From the NCBI GenBank assembly GCA_015065615.1, contig SVPY01000024.1, positions 1-42,873 on the forward strand: 42,873 nucleotides of DNA, in the 5' to 3' direction. This DNA comes from Oscillospiraceae bacterium. Lineage in GTDB: Bacteria > Bacillota > Clostridia > Oscillospirales > Acutalibacteraceae. The translations under genes were made by a program, and so were the position numbers. Below the pieces are notes generated by a model, which worked only from the letters and a program-made list of their open reading frames with translations, was not told the origin of the DNA and did no database searches. Shown here one piece after another: positions 1 through 8,198 of the stretch; within the stretch, counting starts at the first letter, position 1, and each line of letters begins with the position of its first letter.

Positions 1-384
1 ATGGGTGCTGATATGAACCAGTGTATCAAGGCATTCAACGAAGCTGAAAGCTACAACGGTCCTTCTCTCATCATCGCATACGCTCCCTGTATCAACCACG
101 GTATCAAGGGCGGTATGGGCGTATCTATGACAGAAGAGAAGAAGGCAGTTGCTGCAGGTTACTGGCATAACTTCCGCTTCGATCCTCGCCGTGCTGATCA
201 GGGCCTCAATCCCTTCCAGCTTGACTCTAAGGCTCCTTCCGCTTCTTACCGTGACTTTATCATGGGCGAAGTTCGTTACAACAGCCTTACACGTGCATTC
301 CCCGAGCGCGCAGAAGTTCTCTTCCAGAAGGCAGAGAAGTATGCAGCCGAGAAGTACGAGAAGCTCAAGAACATGGCTGAATAA
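1..384 (+). CDS. nifJ: Pyruvate:ferredoxin (flavodoxin) oxidoreductase, C-terminal fragment
   Basis: The window opens inside this gene; the ATG at position 1 is an internal methionine and only about the last 127 residues are visible. The stretch NQCIKAFNEAESYNGPSLI followed by YAPCINHGIKGGM matches the thiamine-diphosphate domain near the C terminus of the large single-chain enzyme (about 1,170 residues in the family). By family knowledge it decarboxylates pyruvate to acetyl-CoA and CO2 and passes electrons to ferredoxin in the cytoplasm of anaerobes. The tail LNPFQLDSKAPSASYRDFI is also typical. Codon use is rich in C-ending codons (atc, ttc, cgc), unlike the ATPase gene downstream, as expected of a highly expressed gene. 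A strong terminator follows, so it ends its own transcript. Confidence 0.93.
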   Translation: MGADMNQCIKAFNEAESYNGPSLIIAYAPCINHGIKGGMGVSMTEEKKAVAAGYWHNFRFDPRRADQGLNPFQLDSKAPSASYRDFIMGEVRYNSLTRAFPERAEVLFQKAEKYAAEKYEKLKNMAE

Positions 385-438
385 TTTGAAATTCTTAACT
401 GATTTTAAATTTAAAATAGCTTCATAAATAATTAAATT

Positions 439-477
439 ATGCGTCAGGGTTACGAAAGTTTCCTTGGCGCATTTTTT
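439..477 (+). terminator. Intrinsic terminator after nifJ
   Basis: ATGCGTCAGG pairs with CCTTGGCGCAT (one bulged T, one G-U pair) around a loop of about 18 bases, followed directly by six T residues. It lies 55 bases beyond the nifJ stop. Confidence 0.85.
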
Positions 478-542
478 ACGTCTTTATTCTCAGGCTCCTG
501 CATAAAATTAGTAAAAAAGATGTGAGGGGTTTGAAAGAAGCG

Positions 543-3158
543 ATGGATAATAAATACTATTTAAAAAGTATAAAAGATTTATCGGAGATTTTGGGTACCG
601 ATATAAATTCGGGTCTCAGTATAAGCGAAGCTGAACTGAGGCTTAAAAAATACGGTAAAAACATAATTGAGAGCGGTAAAAAAAGAGGAATAATTTATAA
701 ATTTTTCTCCCAGTTTAAGGATGTTATGATTATAATCCTTCTTATTTCCGCTTTTATATCATTTGCTTTAAACGCATACAGCGGCGAAGGAAACAGCGAC
801 GCTTTTATAATTTTATCTATAGTTATAATTAACGCGGTTATCGGCACAATTCAGGAATATAAGGCAGAAAAAGCCATTGAAGCATTAAAAAAGCTTACAC
901 CCCGTAAAGCCACGGTAATAAGAAACGGCAGAAAAACTGAGATCGACGCCGAAAATATAGTTAAAGGCGACCTTATCGTATTGAAAAGCGGCGACGTATG
1001 CCCCTGTGATATTAGGCTTACGAAAACCGTGGAGCTATACAGCGAGGAATCCTCCTTAACGGGCGAAGCGGATGCGGTATATAAATCCGAAAATTATGTA
1101 GGAAAAGAAACCGATTCCCTCTCACAGAGGAAAAATACGGTCTTTTCCGGCAGCAATATAGTATCAGGTCACGCCATAGGTATTGCCGTAAACACGGGTA
1201 TGGAGACTGAAATCGGTAAAATTGCCGCTATGCTTAAAAAAGAGGATGCCCCAGAAACGCCCCTTTCAAGAAAGCTTAACTACACGGGCAAAATCCTCTC
1301 AATGCTTATAATCGGTATATGCGCGGTAATTTTTGTTCTGGGCATTATAAGAAATTATAACGCAATAAATATGCTTATGCTCTCCATAAGTCTTGCAGTA
1401 GCTGCCATCCCCGAGGGCTTAACGGCGGTGGTTACCATTGTGCTTTCCTTAGGGGTAAAAAGAATGGCGAAAAAGAAAGCCATTGTAAGAAAGCCTCTTG
1501 CAGTTGAAACTCTGGGCAGTACCACCGTTATATGCACAGACAAAACGGGCACCTTGACGGAAAACAAAATGACAGTAACGAAAATCTGTGACGCCGTAAA
1601 TTACCTTGAAAAAAATGAAGATAAGAAAAATATCCTTCTTCTGGCTTCTCTTTGTAACGATTCCGAGATAAGCCCCGAAGGTAAAGTGAAAGGCACGCCT
1701 ACTGAGAAAGCAATTACCGAAGCGTACCTTAAAGAAAACTATAAGCTCAATAAAACCTACAAAAGAATAGGGGAGATACCTTTTACTTCAAAGCGGAAAA
1801 TGATGACCACGGTGCATAATTTTGATGAAAAGTACCTCGTAGTCTCAAAAGGCAATCCATCCGTAATTTTAAATAAATGCCTTTATTTTGAGGAAAAGGG
1901 AAAAATAAAAAACCTCGGTACCGAGGCTTTAAGGAAAATTGAAAATAAAAATAAGGAAATGGCAAACAGCGCGCTGAGAGTAATTGCGGTCGCAAAGAAA
2001 ATTACCGATAATATAAACGTAAATGATGCATCTATTGAAAGCGGACTTATATTTATGGGGCTTATCGGTATGGAGGACCCGCCGAGAAAAGAAGTGAAAG
2101 CCGCTGTTAAAGCCTGTAAAAACGCAGGCATCAAACCTATAATGATTACGGGCGACCAGCCTTTAACTGCCTTGGAGATAGCCAAAAGAACGGGAATTTA
2201 CGATGAAAAAAGCGGCAGTAAGCTTATGACAGGCGCTGAGCTCTGCAGATTAAACGAAAAAGAGCTTTCAAAAATAATTGATGAATATTCAGTATTCTCT
2301 CAGGTAAGCCCCGAGGATAAAATGAAAATTGTAAAAGCCTACGAAATTAAAGGGGAAGTAGTTGCCATGACTGGGGACGGCGTAAACGATGCCCCTGCTT
2401 TAAAAGCCGCCGATATAGGCTGTGCAATGGGCAGAAACGGCACGGAGGTTGCCAAAAGCGCCGCGGATATGATTCTTACCGACGATAATTTCGCAACGAT
2501 ATACGCGGCTGTAAAAGAGGGCAGAACTATCTTCCAGAATATAAGAAAGACCATTCACTTCCTTATTTCCTCCAATATAGGCGAAATACTTGTTATCTTC
2601 ACCTCCTTTATTTTATCTATGCCCGTACCGCTTTTGCCCACCCAACTTCTTTTTGTAAATTTGATTACCGATTCTTTCCCCGCCTTAGCTTTAGGGGCAG
2701 GCAAAACGGATGAAGAAAATATGAAAAAGGAGTTTCTGAGTAAAAATAAGGACGTATTATCCCTATCAATGTGGTTCAGTATTTTTATTGAGGGCGCCTT
2801 TATCGGTGCGCTTTCTCTTCTTGCCTTTATAATCGGCAGAAATTATTTTGACTCAAACCCCTATGAACCCATAATAGGCAGAACCATGGCGTTTTTGGTA
2901 TTAAGCATTTCTCAGCTTGTTCATTCCTTTAACGTAGCAAGCGAAAAGAGCATTTTCAGTAAAAAGAGAGTAAAAAATAAAAGTCTTTTTAAAAGTAACC
3001 TTGTTTGCGCCGCCTTAATGGTGCTTGTTGTAACCGTTCCTGCGCTTTCTTGTTTATTCTCGGCAGTCGCTCTCGATTTACATAGCTGGGCGGTCGTAAT
3101 AATTCTGTCCCTTTGTCCCTTAATAGTGGGGGAAACCGAAAAGCTTATAATGAAATAA
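543..3158 (+). CDS. P-type ATPase, P2A calcium-pump type
   Basis: Integral membrane cation pump of 871 residues, close to the family's usual 850-900. Motifs in order, numbered from ATG 543: LTGEAD in the actuator domain; M4 AAIPEGL; the phosphorylated Asp333 in DKTGTLT; the nucleotide-domain KGNPS; TGDGVNDAPA in the hinge; M5 SSNIGE; M6 NLITD. The glutamate in M4, Asn and Glu in M5, and Asn, Thr and Asp in M6 are the ligands of both calcium sites in SERCA-type pumps, so Ca2+ export is the best guess. Start choice: ATG 543 gives MDNKYYLKS, the usual N terminus; GTG 522 and TTG 531 are in-frame alternatives with no better ribosome site. It appears monocistronic, between two terminators. Mn2+ or mixed specificity cannot be excluded. 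Confidence 0.9.
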   Translation: MDNKYYLKSIKDLSEILGTDINSGLSISEAELRLKKYGKNIIESGKKRGIIYKFFSQFKDVMIIILLISAFISFALNAYSGEGNSDAFIILSIVIINAVIGTIQEYKAEKAIEALKKLTPRKATVIRNGRKTEIDAENIVKGDLIVLKSGDVCPCDIRLTKTVELYSEESSLTGEADAVYKSENYVGKETDSLSQRKNTVFSGSNIVSGHAIGIAVNTGMETEIGKIAAMLKKEDAPETPLSRKLNYTGKILSMLIIGICAVIFVLGIIRNYNAINMLMLSISLAVAAIPEGLTAVVTIVLSLGVKRMAKKKAIVRKPLAVETLGSTTVICTDKTGTLTENKMTVTKICDAVNYLEKNEDKKNILLLASLCNDSEISPEGKVKGTPTEKAITEAYLKENYKLNKTYKRIGEIPFTSKRKMMTTVHNFDEKYLVVSKGNPSVILNKCLYFEEKGKIKNLGTEALRKIENKNKEMANSALRVIAVAKKITDNINVNDASIESGLIFMGLIGMEDPPRKEVKAAVKACKNAGIKPIMITGDQPLTALEIAKRTGIYDEKSGSKLMTGAELCRLNEKELSKIIDEYSVFSQVSPEDKMKIVKAYEIKGEVVAMTGDGVNDAPALKAADIGCAMGRNGTEVAKSAADMILTDDNFATIYAAVKEGRTIFQNIRKTIHFLISSNIGEILVIFTSFILSMPVPLLPTQLLFVNLITDSFPALALGAGKTDEENMKKEFLSKNKDVLSLSMWFSIFIEGAFIGALSLLAFIIGRNYFDSNPYEPIIGRTMAFLVLSISQLVHSFNVASEKSIFSKKRVKNKSLFKSNLVCAALMVLVVTVPALSCLFSAVALDLHSWAVVIILSLCPLIVGETEKLIMK

Positions 3159-3165
3159 AAATAGA

Positions 3166-3194
3166 AACCTCCGAACTTAAATTCGGAGGCTTTT
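3166..3194. terminator. Bidirectional terminator between the ATPase gene and marR
   Basis: CCTCCGAA (3168-3175) and TTCGGAGG (3182-3189) form a perfect 8-bp stem with a 6-base loop. A T-rich tract follows on the plus strand (ttttgttatttt) and on the minus strand (tttctattttt). It serves two convergent genes. Confidence 0.85.
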
Positions 3195-3195
3195 G

Positions 3196-3648
3196 TTATT
3201 TTACGGGATTATTTTCGCAGGTGTTAATTACTTTACCCAGAAGTGTGATAAGCATTACCTTTTCGTCGTCAGTAAGTTCATCAGTTACAAGTGCATTCCA
3301 TTTAGCTAAATTATCCTTAATAATAGGAACGAGCTTTTCGCCGGCTTCTGTAAGGAAGAGGTTATTCTGCCTTCTGTCGTTCTCGTCTGTTTTTCTTACA
3401 AGATAACCTAATTCTTCGAGGCGGTTGGTTCTTCTTGCAATAGTACATTTATCGATATTCATGTGGCAGGCAACAGCATCCTGACTTGTACCGGGGTGGT
3501 GATGAACGTAGTTTACCATCATAAACATCAAGCCCTGAAGATCATATTCCTTAAGTTTTTCATTCATATACTTTGTTTTATGGCGGTAAAGGAATGTAGA
3601 AAATCTGCTGAGTTTTCTTGCGTAGGTGTCAAAAAATTCGTTGTTCAT
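3196..3648 (-). CDS. MarR-family transcriptional regulator
   Basis: A 150-residue cytoplasmic DNA-binding protein of normal MarR length. The winged helix is visible: the recognition helix region SQDAVACHMNIDKCTIARRT, then the wing with the typical DENDRRQNNLFLTEAGEKL. Helices at both ends would form the dimer interface. It is transcribed divergently from an MFS transporter whose start is 180 bases away, and each gene has its own near-consensus promoter in the gap. This is the classic layout for a repressor that controls a neighbouring efflux pump and itself. The ligand cannot be read from the sequence. Residues KCTIARR include a cysteine in the recognition helix, which could be redox-sensitive, but that is speculation. 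Confidence 0.9.
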   Translation of the reverse strand: MNNEFFDTYARKLSRFSTFLYRHKTKYMNEKLKEYDLQGLMFMMVNYVHHHPGTSQDAVACHMNIDKCTIARRTNRLEELGYLVRKTDENDRRQNNLFLTEAGEKLVPIIKDNLAKWNALVTDELTDDEKVMLITLLGKVINTCENNPVK

Positions 3649-3683
3649 CGTTTTACCAACACTTTCTTTTAATCTATATATAA

Positions 3684-3712
3684 ATTATATTTCTGAATCT
3701 TGCCTAAGTCAA
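3684..3712 (-). promoter_or_regulatory. Promoter of the marR-type gene
   Basis: On the minus strand, TTGACT (3707-3712), a 17-base spacer and a perfect TATAAT (3684-3689), 36 bases upstream of the start codon. Confidence 0.8.
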
Positions 3713-3740
3713 TATAAATTTTGTGAAATTTTTAAAATTA

Positions 3741-3769
3741 TTGACAAAGCTTCTTAAATCCTTTAATAT
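3741..3769 (+). promoter_or_regulatory. Promoter of the MFS transporter gene
   Basis: Consensus TTGACA (3741-3746), a 17-base spacer and TATATT-like TAATAT (3764-3769). The untranslated leader would be about 50 bases. It lies back-to-back with the minus-strand promoter, so a regulator bound between could block both; I see no single clear operator dyad. Confidence 0.8.
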
Positions 3770-3827
3770 TACCTTTAGTTTTGTGTTATATGATATGGAA
3801 TGAAATGAAAAAAAGGAAAATTTAAAA

Positions 3828-5081
3828 ATGGCAAAAAATGAAATGTTAAGATTCATAAAAGAGCTTAAGGGCAATCCCAAAGCCTGCATAATTACAGAGC
3901 CTTTGTGGTACATTCCTTTTAATCTCTACTCGCCGTTTGCGTCTATTTATATGTATAAATTAGGTGTATCCGATTTTCAGATAGGCGTCATATTGAGCAT
4001 CGGTCTTATTTTTCAGGTGCTTTTATCAATTGTGGGCGGTATTGTTACAGATAAATTTGGAAGAAGAAAAACAACGCTTATGGCCGACCTTTTAAGCTGG
4101 ACCGTGCCTTGTCTTATCTGGGCGTTTTCTCAGAATTTCTGGTGGTTTATGATAGCCGCCGTATTCAACAGCTTCAATATGATTTCCGAAATTGCATGGT
4201 CAAGCTTATTCGTTGAGGATTGCCCCGAGGATAAACTTGTGTACGCATACTCATGGATTAATATTGCAGGAAGCGCCTGCGTTGTTATAATGCCTCTTTC
4301 ATATTTTCTTATGCAGAAGTTCGATACGGTTGTAGTGATGAGGTGCCTCTATTTATTGGCGGCAATATCTATGACGGCTAAATTTATCTCCCTTTACCTT
4401 CTTTCAAGGGAGACTAAAAACGGCGTAAAAAGAATGGCGGAAACAAAAAACGTGCCTATAGGCAAGCTTCTTTTCGGGTATAAGGACGTATTTATAAAAA
4501 TTATGAAGTCAAGAGAGATGCTCACGGCTCTTTTTATAATGCTTTCCTACAATATTACAAATACCGTTTCGTCCACCTTCTTCGGTCTCTACACTACCGA
4601 AACCTTGGGTATAGACGAAAGCTATCTTTCAATTTTTACAATGATAACCACCCTTGTGAGCATAATTATGATGTTTACGGTTCAGGGCAAATTAAACAGG
4701 CTGCCATTTATTCCCGTAATTATATTCGGCTACGTTCTTTTTATCGGCAACAACCTGCTTTTGATTTTCTGCCCCCAGTCCCAGGTATATATGATTTATT
4801 TATATAGCTTAATAAACGCCGTGGCAATTGCCTGCGTAACCCCCAGAAAAGATTCCCTTGCAGTGCAGTTTATAGATAAAAAGGAGCGCTCAAGAGTAAT
4901 GGCGCTTATGAGCCTTATAATGATGGCAATTACCTCTCCCTTCGGCGCCCTTACGGGTATGCTCTCGGAAATCAACCGCACCTATCCCTTTATACTCGCC
5001 ATAAGCATATTTATAATCACCTCTTTTGTAATAATTTTCTCAAAATCAGTAAGAAGGATAAATAAAACAGCCAATGAATAA
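3828..5081 (+). CDS. Major facilitator superfamily transporter
   Basis: A 417-residue polytopic membrane protein with about twelve hydrophobic segments. After the second helix it has GGIVTDKFGRRKT, the MFS loop 2-3 signature (G-x-x-x-D-x-x-G-R-R), which supports the assignment. Hydrophobic segments follow to the end, with a longer charged central loop near residues 190-220 (SRETKNGVKRMAETKN). An AAAGGA ribosome site precedes the ATG. It overlaps the next gene by 8 bases, which suggests coupled translation. Placement opposite a MarR regulator suggests drug or small-molecule efflux, but the substrate is not visible in the sequence. Confidence 0.85.
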   Translation: MAKNEMLRFIKELKGNPKACIITEPLWYIPFNLYSPFASIYMYKLGVSDFQIGVILSIGLIFQVLLSIVGGIVTDKFGRRKTTLMADLLSWTVPCLIWAFSQNFWWFMIAAVFNSFNMISEIAWSSLFVEDCPEDKLVYAYSWINIAGSACVVIMPLSYFLMQKFDTVVVMRCLYLLAAISMTAKFISLYLLSRETKNGVKRMAETKNVPIGKLLFGYKDVFIKIMKSREMLTALFIMLSYNITNTVSSTFFGLYTTETLGIDESYLSIFTMITTLVSIIMMFTVQGKLNRLPFIPVIIFGYVLFIGNNLLLIFCPQSQVYMIYLYSLINAVAIACVTPRKDSLAVQFIDKKERSRVMALMSLIMMAITSPFGALTGMLSEINRTYPFILAISIFIITSFVIIFSKSVRRINKTANE

Positions 5082-6009
5082 TCCTTTTAAATATTCAAAC
5101 GACAATAAACTCTATCACACCTTAGCCTATCACAATAAAAGTCTCGGTATAAAAAGCCAAAAGGCTGTAATCGACGCAGGTTTAAGCTGCCCAAATATAG
5201 ACGGCAAAGTCTCAAAAGGCGGATGTATATTCTGTGACGGCTCAGGCGGATATTTTACAAATAAAAATATAAGCATAAAAGAGCAGCTTGATAGGGAAAT
5301 TGAAAGAATTAATAAAAAAACGCCCGAGGCTAAAATCACCGCTTACTTTCAGTCAAATTCAAACACCTACTGCGAATATGAAAAATTAAAAGCTATGCTT
5401 AACTTCTGCCTTGAAGATGAAAGAGTAAGCTTTATTTCCCTCGGTACAAGACCCGATTGCATAGACAAAACAAATATTAAAATTTTAAGCGAAGTAAACA
5501 AAATAAAGCCCATTACCCTTGAACTGGGTCTGCAGAGCGCCAAGGACGAAACCGCGCTTATTATTAACCGCGGCTATGATTACGCCTGCTTTTTAAATGC
5601 CGTGAAGCTTATAAAAGAAGAGGGGATAAGGCTTACCATACACCTTATTTGCGGACTTCCCGGTGAAACTCTCGAAGATATGAAAAATACCGCAAGAGAA
5701 ATTGCTAAAATAAAACCCCACGGCGTGAAGATTCATCTATTACATATTATAAGGGGCACGAAGCTTCACAAAATGTACGAGGATGGGGAATATACCCCAA
5801 TGGAGTTTGATGAATACCTTGAAGCCGCCGTAAGTATGCTGGAATTATTACCTGCCGAAACCGTTATTGAGCGAATTACTGGCGACGGCGATAAAAATAA
5901 GCTTATAGCACCCCTTTGGAGCCGCGACAAAATAAGGGTTTTGGGCAGTATTGATAAATTAATGGCAAAAAGGGAAACTTTTCAATCAAGACTTTACTTG
6001 CAAGAATGA
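5074..6009 (+). CDS. Radical SAM protein, YhcC/TIGR01212 type
   Basis: A 311-residue protein. The iron-sulfur ligands are spaced widely in the N terminus: AGLSCPNIDG, then GGCIFCDGSGG. This C-x(9-10)-C-x2-C arrangement is typical of the YhcC subfamily rather than the usual CxxxCxxC. Later come the LGTRPDCID and ELGLQSAKDET segments and IHLICGLPGET, which belong to the radical SAM TIM barrel. The family is predicted to bind a [4Fe-4S] cluster and S-adenosylmethionine; its substrate is not settled to my knowledge. The start overlaps the MFS gene end by 8 bases and there is no separate promoter, so the two are co-transcribed although no functional link is obvious. Confidence 0.87.
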   Translation: MNNPFKYSNDNKLYHTLAYHNKSLGIKSQKAVIDAGLSCPNIDGKVSKGGCIFCDGSGGYFTNKNISIKEQLDREIERINKKTPEAKITAYFQSNSNTYCEYEKLKAMLNFCLEDERVSFISLGTRPDCIDKTNIKILSEVNKIKPITLELGLQSAKDETALIINRGYDYACFLNAVKLIKEEGIRLTIHLICGLPGETLEDMKNTAREIAKIKPHGVKIHLLHIIRGTKLHKMYEDGEYTPMEFDEYLEAAVSMLELLPAETVIERITGDGDKNKLIAPLWSRDKIRVLGSIDKLMAKRETFQSRLYLQE

Positions 6010-6026
6010 GAAAAAAAGTGTATAAT
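5998..6026 (+). promoter_or_regulatory. Promoter of the GH25 gene
   Basis: TTGCAA (5998-6003), a 17-base spacer, perfect TATAAT (6021-6026). The -35 element lies inside the last codons of the radical SAM gene. Confidence 0.7.
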
Positions 6027-6065
6027 ATAATAAATTCCGTAAAAATGAAAGGATTTTTCAAATAA

Positions 6066-6965
6066 ATGAACAAATTACAGATTAAATTGGCGAAATATTT
6101 TCAAAATAACAATATTTATAAAATTCTTGTAATTTCACTTTTTGCAGTCTTTATAATTTTAGGCTTGTATTTCTCTCTCTTTGCCCCCGTGGAAAAGGAA
6201 CCTGCAATGCAGGCTATCGAGGGTTATGATGAGGACGTGCTCATTATCGACGATATATACGTCGGTCAGCGCGATATTCCCAAATTCGATATTGAAGTAA
6301 GCAAGCTTGACCCACAGCTGTTTGAAGTAAAGGACAGTCAGGTATATTACCCCGACGCCAAGTTCGGTATCGACGTATCCGAGCATCAGGGTGAAATAGA
6401 CTGGGAAAAGGTTAAGGAAAGCGGTATAGATTTCGTTATGATCCGTTCAGGCTTCCGCGGATATTCACGCGGCAGAATCAATCCCGATTCCTGCTTTGAA
6501 GAAAATATCAAAGGCGCTACCAACGCAGGTCTTAAGGTAGGCGTTTACTTCTTCTCTCAGGCTTTAACTACCGCTGAAGCCGAGGAGGAGGCAGCTCAGG
6601 TGCTTGAATCCATAAGAGGCTACGATATTACTTATCCTATAGTATTCGACTGGGAGCCCGTTGATGCCGAAAACGCAAGAACAAACGGCGCCGACGGTGA
6701 GCTTATTACCGATTGCGCCGCCGCATTCTGCAAAAAAATAACCAAGGCAGGCTATCAGGCAGGCGTTTACTTCAATAAGAGTCAGGCTTACGAGTTCTAT
6801 AATCTGGAAAAACTTGCTCAGTACGATTTCTGGCTTGCAGAATATCAGTTGGTACCCAGCCTTTACTACGATTTCGATATGTGGCAGTATAGCTGTGAGG
6901 GCAGATTAAACGGTATTGAGACAAACGTAGACGTTAATATCTCCTTTAAAGATTACAGTAAATAA
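6066..6965 (+). CDS. Membrane-anchored glycoside hydrolase family 25 lysozyme
   Basis: A 299-residue protein with one N-terminal membrane segment (about residues 20-42, ILVISLFAVFIILGLYFSL) and no obvious cleavage site, so it is probably tethered outside the membrane. A linker of about 65 residues precedes the catalytic domain, which begins at FGIDVSEHQGEIDW and contains the catalytic pair in FDWEPV (Asp195 and Glu197), then YFNKSQAYEFY and DMWQYS. GH25 enzymes cut the N-acetylmuramic acid to N-acetylglucosamine bond of peptidoglycan, so a role in wall turnover is likely. It has its own promoter and a strong terminator. No wall-binding repeats are present. Confidence 0.92.
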   Translation: MNKLQIKLAKYFQNNNIYKILVISLFAVFIILGLYFSLFAPVEKEPAMQAIEGYDEDVLIIDDIYVGQRDIPKFDIEVSKLDPQLFEVKDSQVYYPDAKFGIDVSEHQGEIDWEKVKESGIDFVMIRSGFRGYSRGRINPDSCFEENIKGATNAGLKVGVYFFSQALTTAEAEEEAAQVLESIRGYDITYPIVFDWEPVDAENARTNGADGELITDCAAAFCKKITKAGYQAGVYFNKSQAYEFYNLEKLAQYDFWLAEYQLVPSLYYDFDMWQYSCEGRLNGIETNVDVNISFKDYSK

Positions 6966-6970
6966 TAAAA

Positions 6971-7007
6971 AGCCGGGCGCAGTTTTTTTGTGTCCGGTTA
7001 TTTTTTT
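6971..7007 (+). terminator. Intrinsic terminator after the GH25 gene
   Basis: CCGGGCGC (6973-6980) pairs with GTGTCCGG (6990-6997) with two G-U pairs; the T-rich tail TTATTTTTTT follows. Confidence 0.85.
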
Positions 7008-7063
7008 AATATCCCGAGATTTTAAAGCATAGAATAATCTATATTGAATGGAGGGATATTTAT

Positions 7064-8062
7064 ATGAGAATCAGATATTTTCCCGGCGCCAATACGTCGC
7101 AAGGCTTTGTTTCGCTTTTTCAGTACATAGCGCCGCCGTGGGAAAGTGAACATTTTACCTATGTATTAAAAGGCGGACCCGGTACGGGTAAAAACACCCT
7201 TATGAAAAAGCTTGCGGCTTTTGCTTCAAGCGCAGGATATACCGTTGAGGAATTTTCCTGCGCCAGCGACCCGGAAAGTCTTGACGCGGTAAGAATAAAA
7301 GAAAAAAGAATAATTATGTTAGACGGCACCGCGCCACATATAGTAGACCCCGTTTACCCGGGCGCGGCGGATAAGATTGTGGACTTAGGCTTTTTTAAAG
7401 ATATAAAGGAACTTAAAAATAAAAAGGAGCGGTTAAAAAGGCTCACAAAGGAAAATAAGAGCCATTATAAGTTTGCCTATTCCTACCTTTCTTCGTCAAG
7501 AAAGCTTAAAGAAAGCGCCCTTGAAAGCGTGGAGGAAGCCCTCGATAAGGAAAGTATATTCGACCTGCTTTTAAATCTCTTGTGTAAAGTAAGCGAAACG
7601 GGTACTCTCAGCCGCTATCTTTTTGCCAAAACCTTCACACCCTTGGGAGCACTTGATTACACCGATAAAATAACGCGGGATAAAACCACCTATTATTTCG
7701 GCGGTCTTTCAGGCTATTTCTTTTTGAAATACGCAAACGAGCTGCTTCTGAACGTAAGAAAAACGGTACTTCCGGATTCAATTTTCCCCGAAAGCCCAAT
7801 GGGCATAATCCTTCACGATACTCCCGTGGCGCTTATATGGGATATTACCTGTAATGAAAATACGGATTATTACCTAAGACAGCCGCCTGCAGAAATTAAA
7901 ACCAATTTAAAAATAGCAAACGAGCTTGAAAATATAGCTTCGGAAGAAATTAAAAAATGCAAAGAAATTCACGACGAGATAGAGAGCATCTATAAAAATC
8001 ACGTGGATTTTGAAAAGGTGGAAAAAAAGGCAGAGCAGATAATCGAGGAGATAGGATTTTAA
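7064..8062 (+). CDS. P-loop NTPase-related protein with degenerate ATP loops
   Basis: A 332-residue soluble protein. Near the start is a Walker A-like loop, GGPGTGKNT (residues 37-45), in which the Mg-binding Ser/Thr after the lysine is Asn44. It resembles the clostridial and bacillar ATPase family known as PRK06851, which has two tandem P-loop halves. Here the position of the second loop, preceded by TPLGALDYTDKI, reads YYFGGLSGYFFLKYANEL (from about residue 210) and has lost the lysine and glycines. A charged helical region lies between (residues 105-165). A good GGAGGG ribosome site precedes the ATG. The family's function is unknown to me. It may be a non-hydrolysing relative; the family call comes from memory and is moderately sure. 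Confidence 0.6.
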   Translation: MRIRYFPGANTSQGFVSLFQYIAPPWESEHFTYVLKGGPGTGKNTLMKKLAAFASSAGYTVEEFSCASDPESLDAVRIKEKRIIMLDGTAPHIVDPVYPGAADKIVDLGFFKDIKELKNKKERLKRLTKENKSHYKFAYSYLSSSRKLKESALESVEEALDKESIFDLLLNLLCKVSETGTLSRYLFAKTFTPLGALDYTDKITRDKTTYYFGGLSGYFFLKYANELLLNVRKTVLPDSIFPESPMGIILHDTPVALIWDITCNENTDYYLRQPPAEIKTNLKIANELENIASEEIKKCKEIHDEIESIYKNHVDFEKVEKKAEQIIEEIGF

Positions 8063-8137
8063 TTTAATTTAAGTTAAATTTTAGTATCAGCTTCATTTTG
8101 TTTTGGTTTAAAATTAAGTATTTATTTAATATAACCC

Positions 8138-8166
8138 TTGTTTTATTTTAAAAAAGATATTATAAT
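8138..8166 (+). promoter_or_regulatory. Promoter of the nucleotidyltransferase gene
   Basis: TTGTTT (8138-8143), a 17-base spacer and perfect TATAAT (8161-8166), in an AT-rich gap of 136 bases; the leader is about 27 bases. An AT-only dyad (AATTTAA...TTAAATT, from 8063) just after the previous gene may act as a weak terminator. Confidence 0.7.
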
Positions 8167-8198
8167 TATCTAAATTAAGTAAAAGAAGGGTTTTTGTT

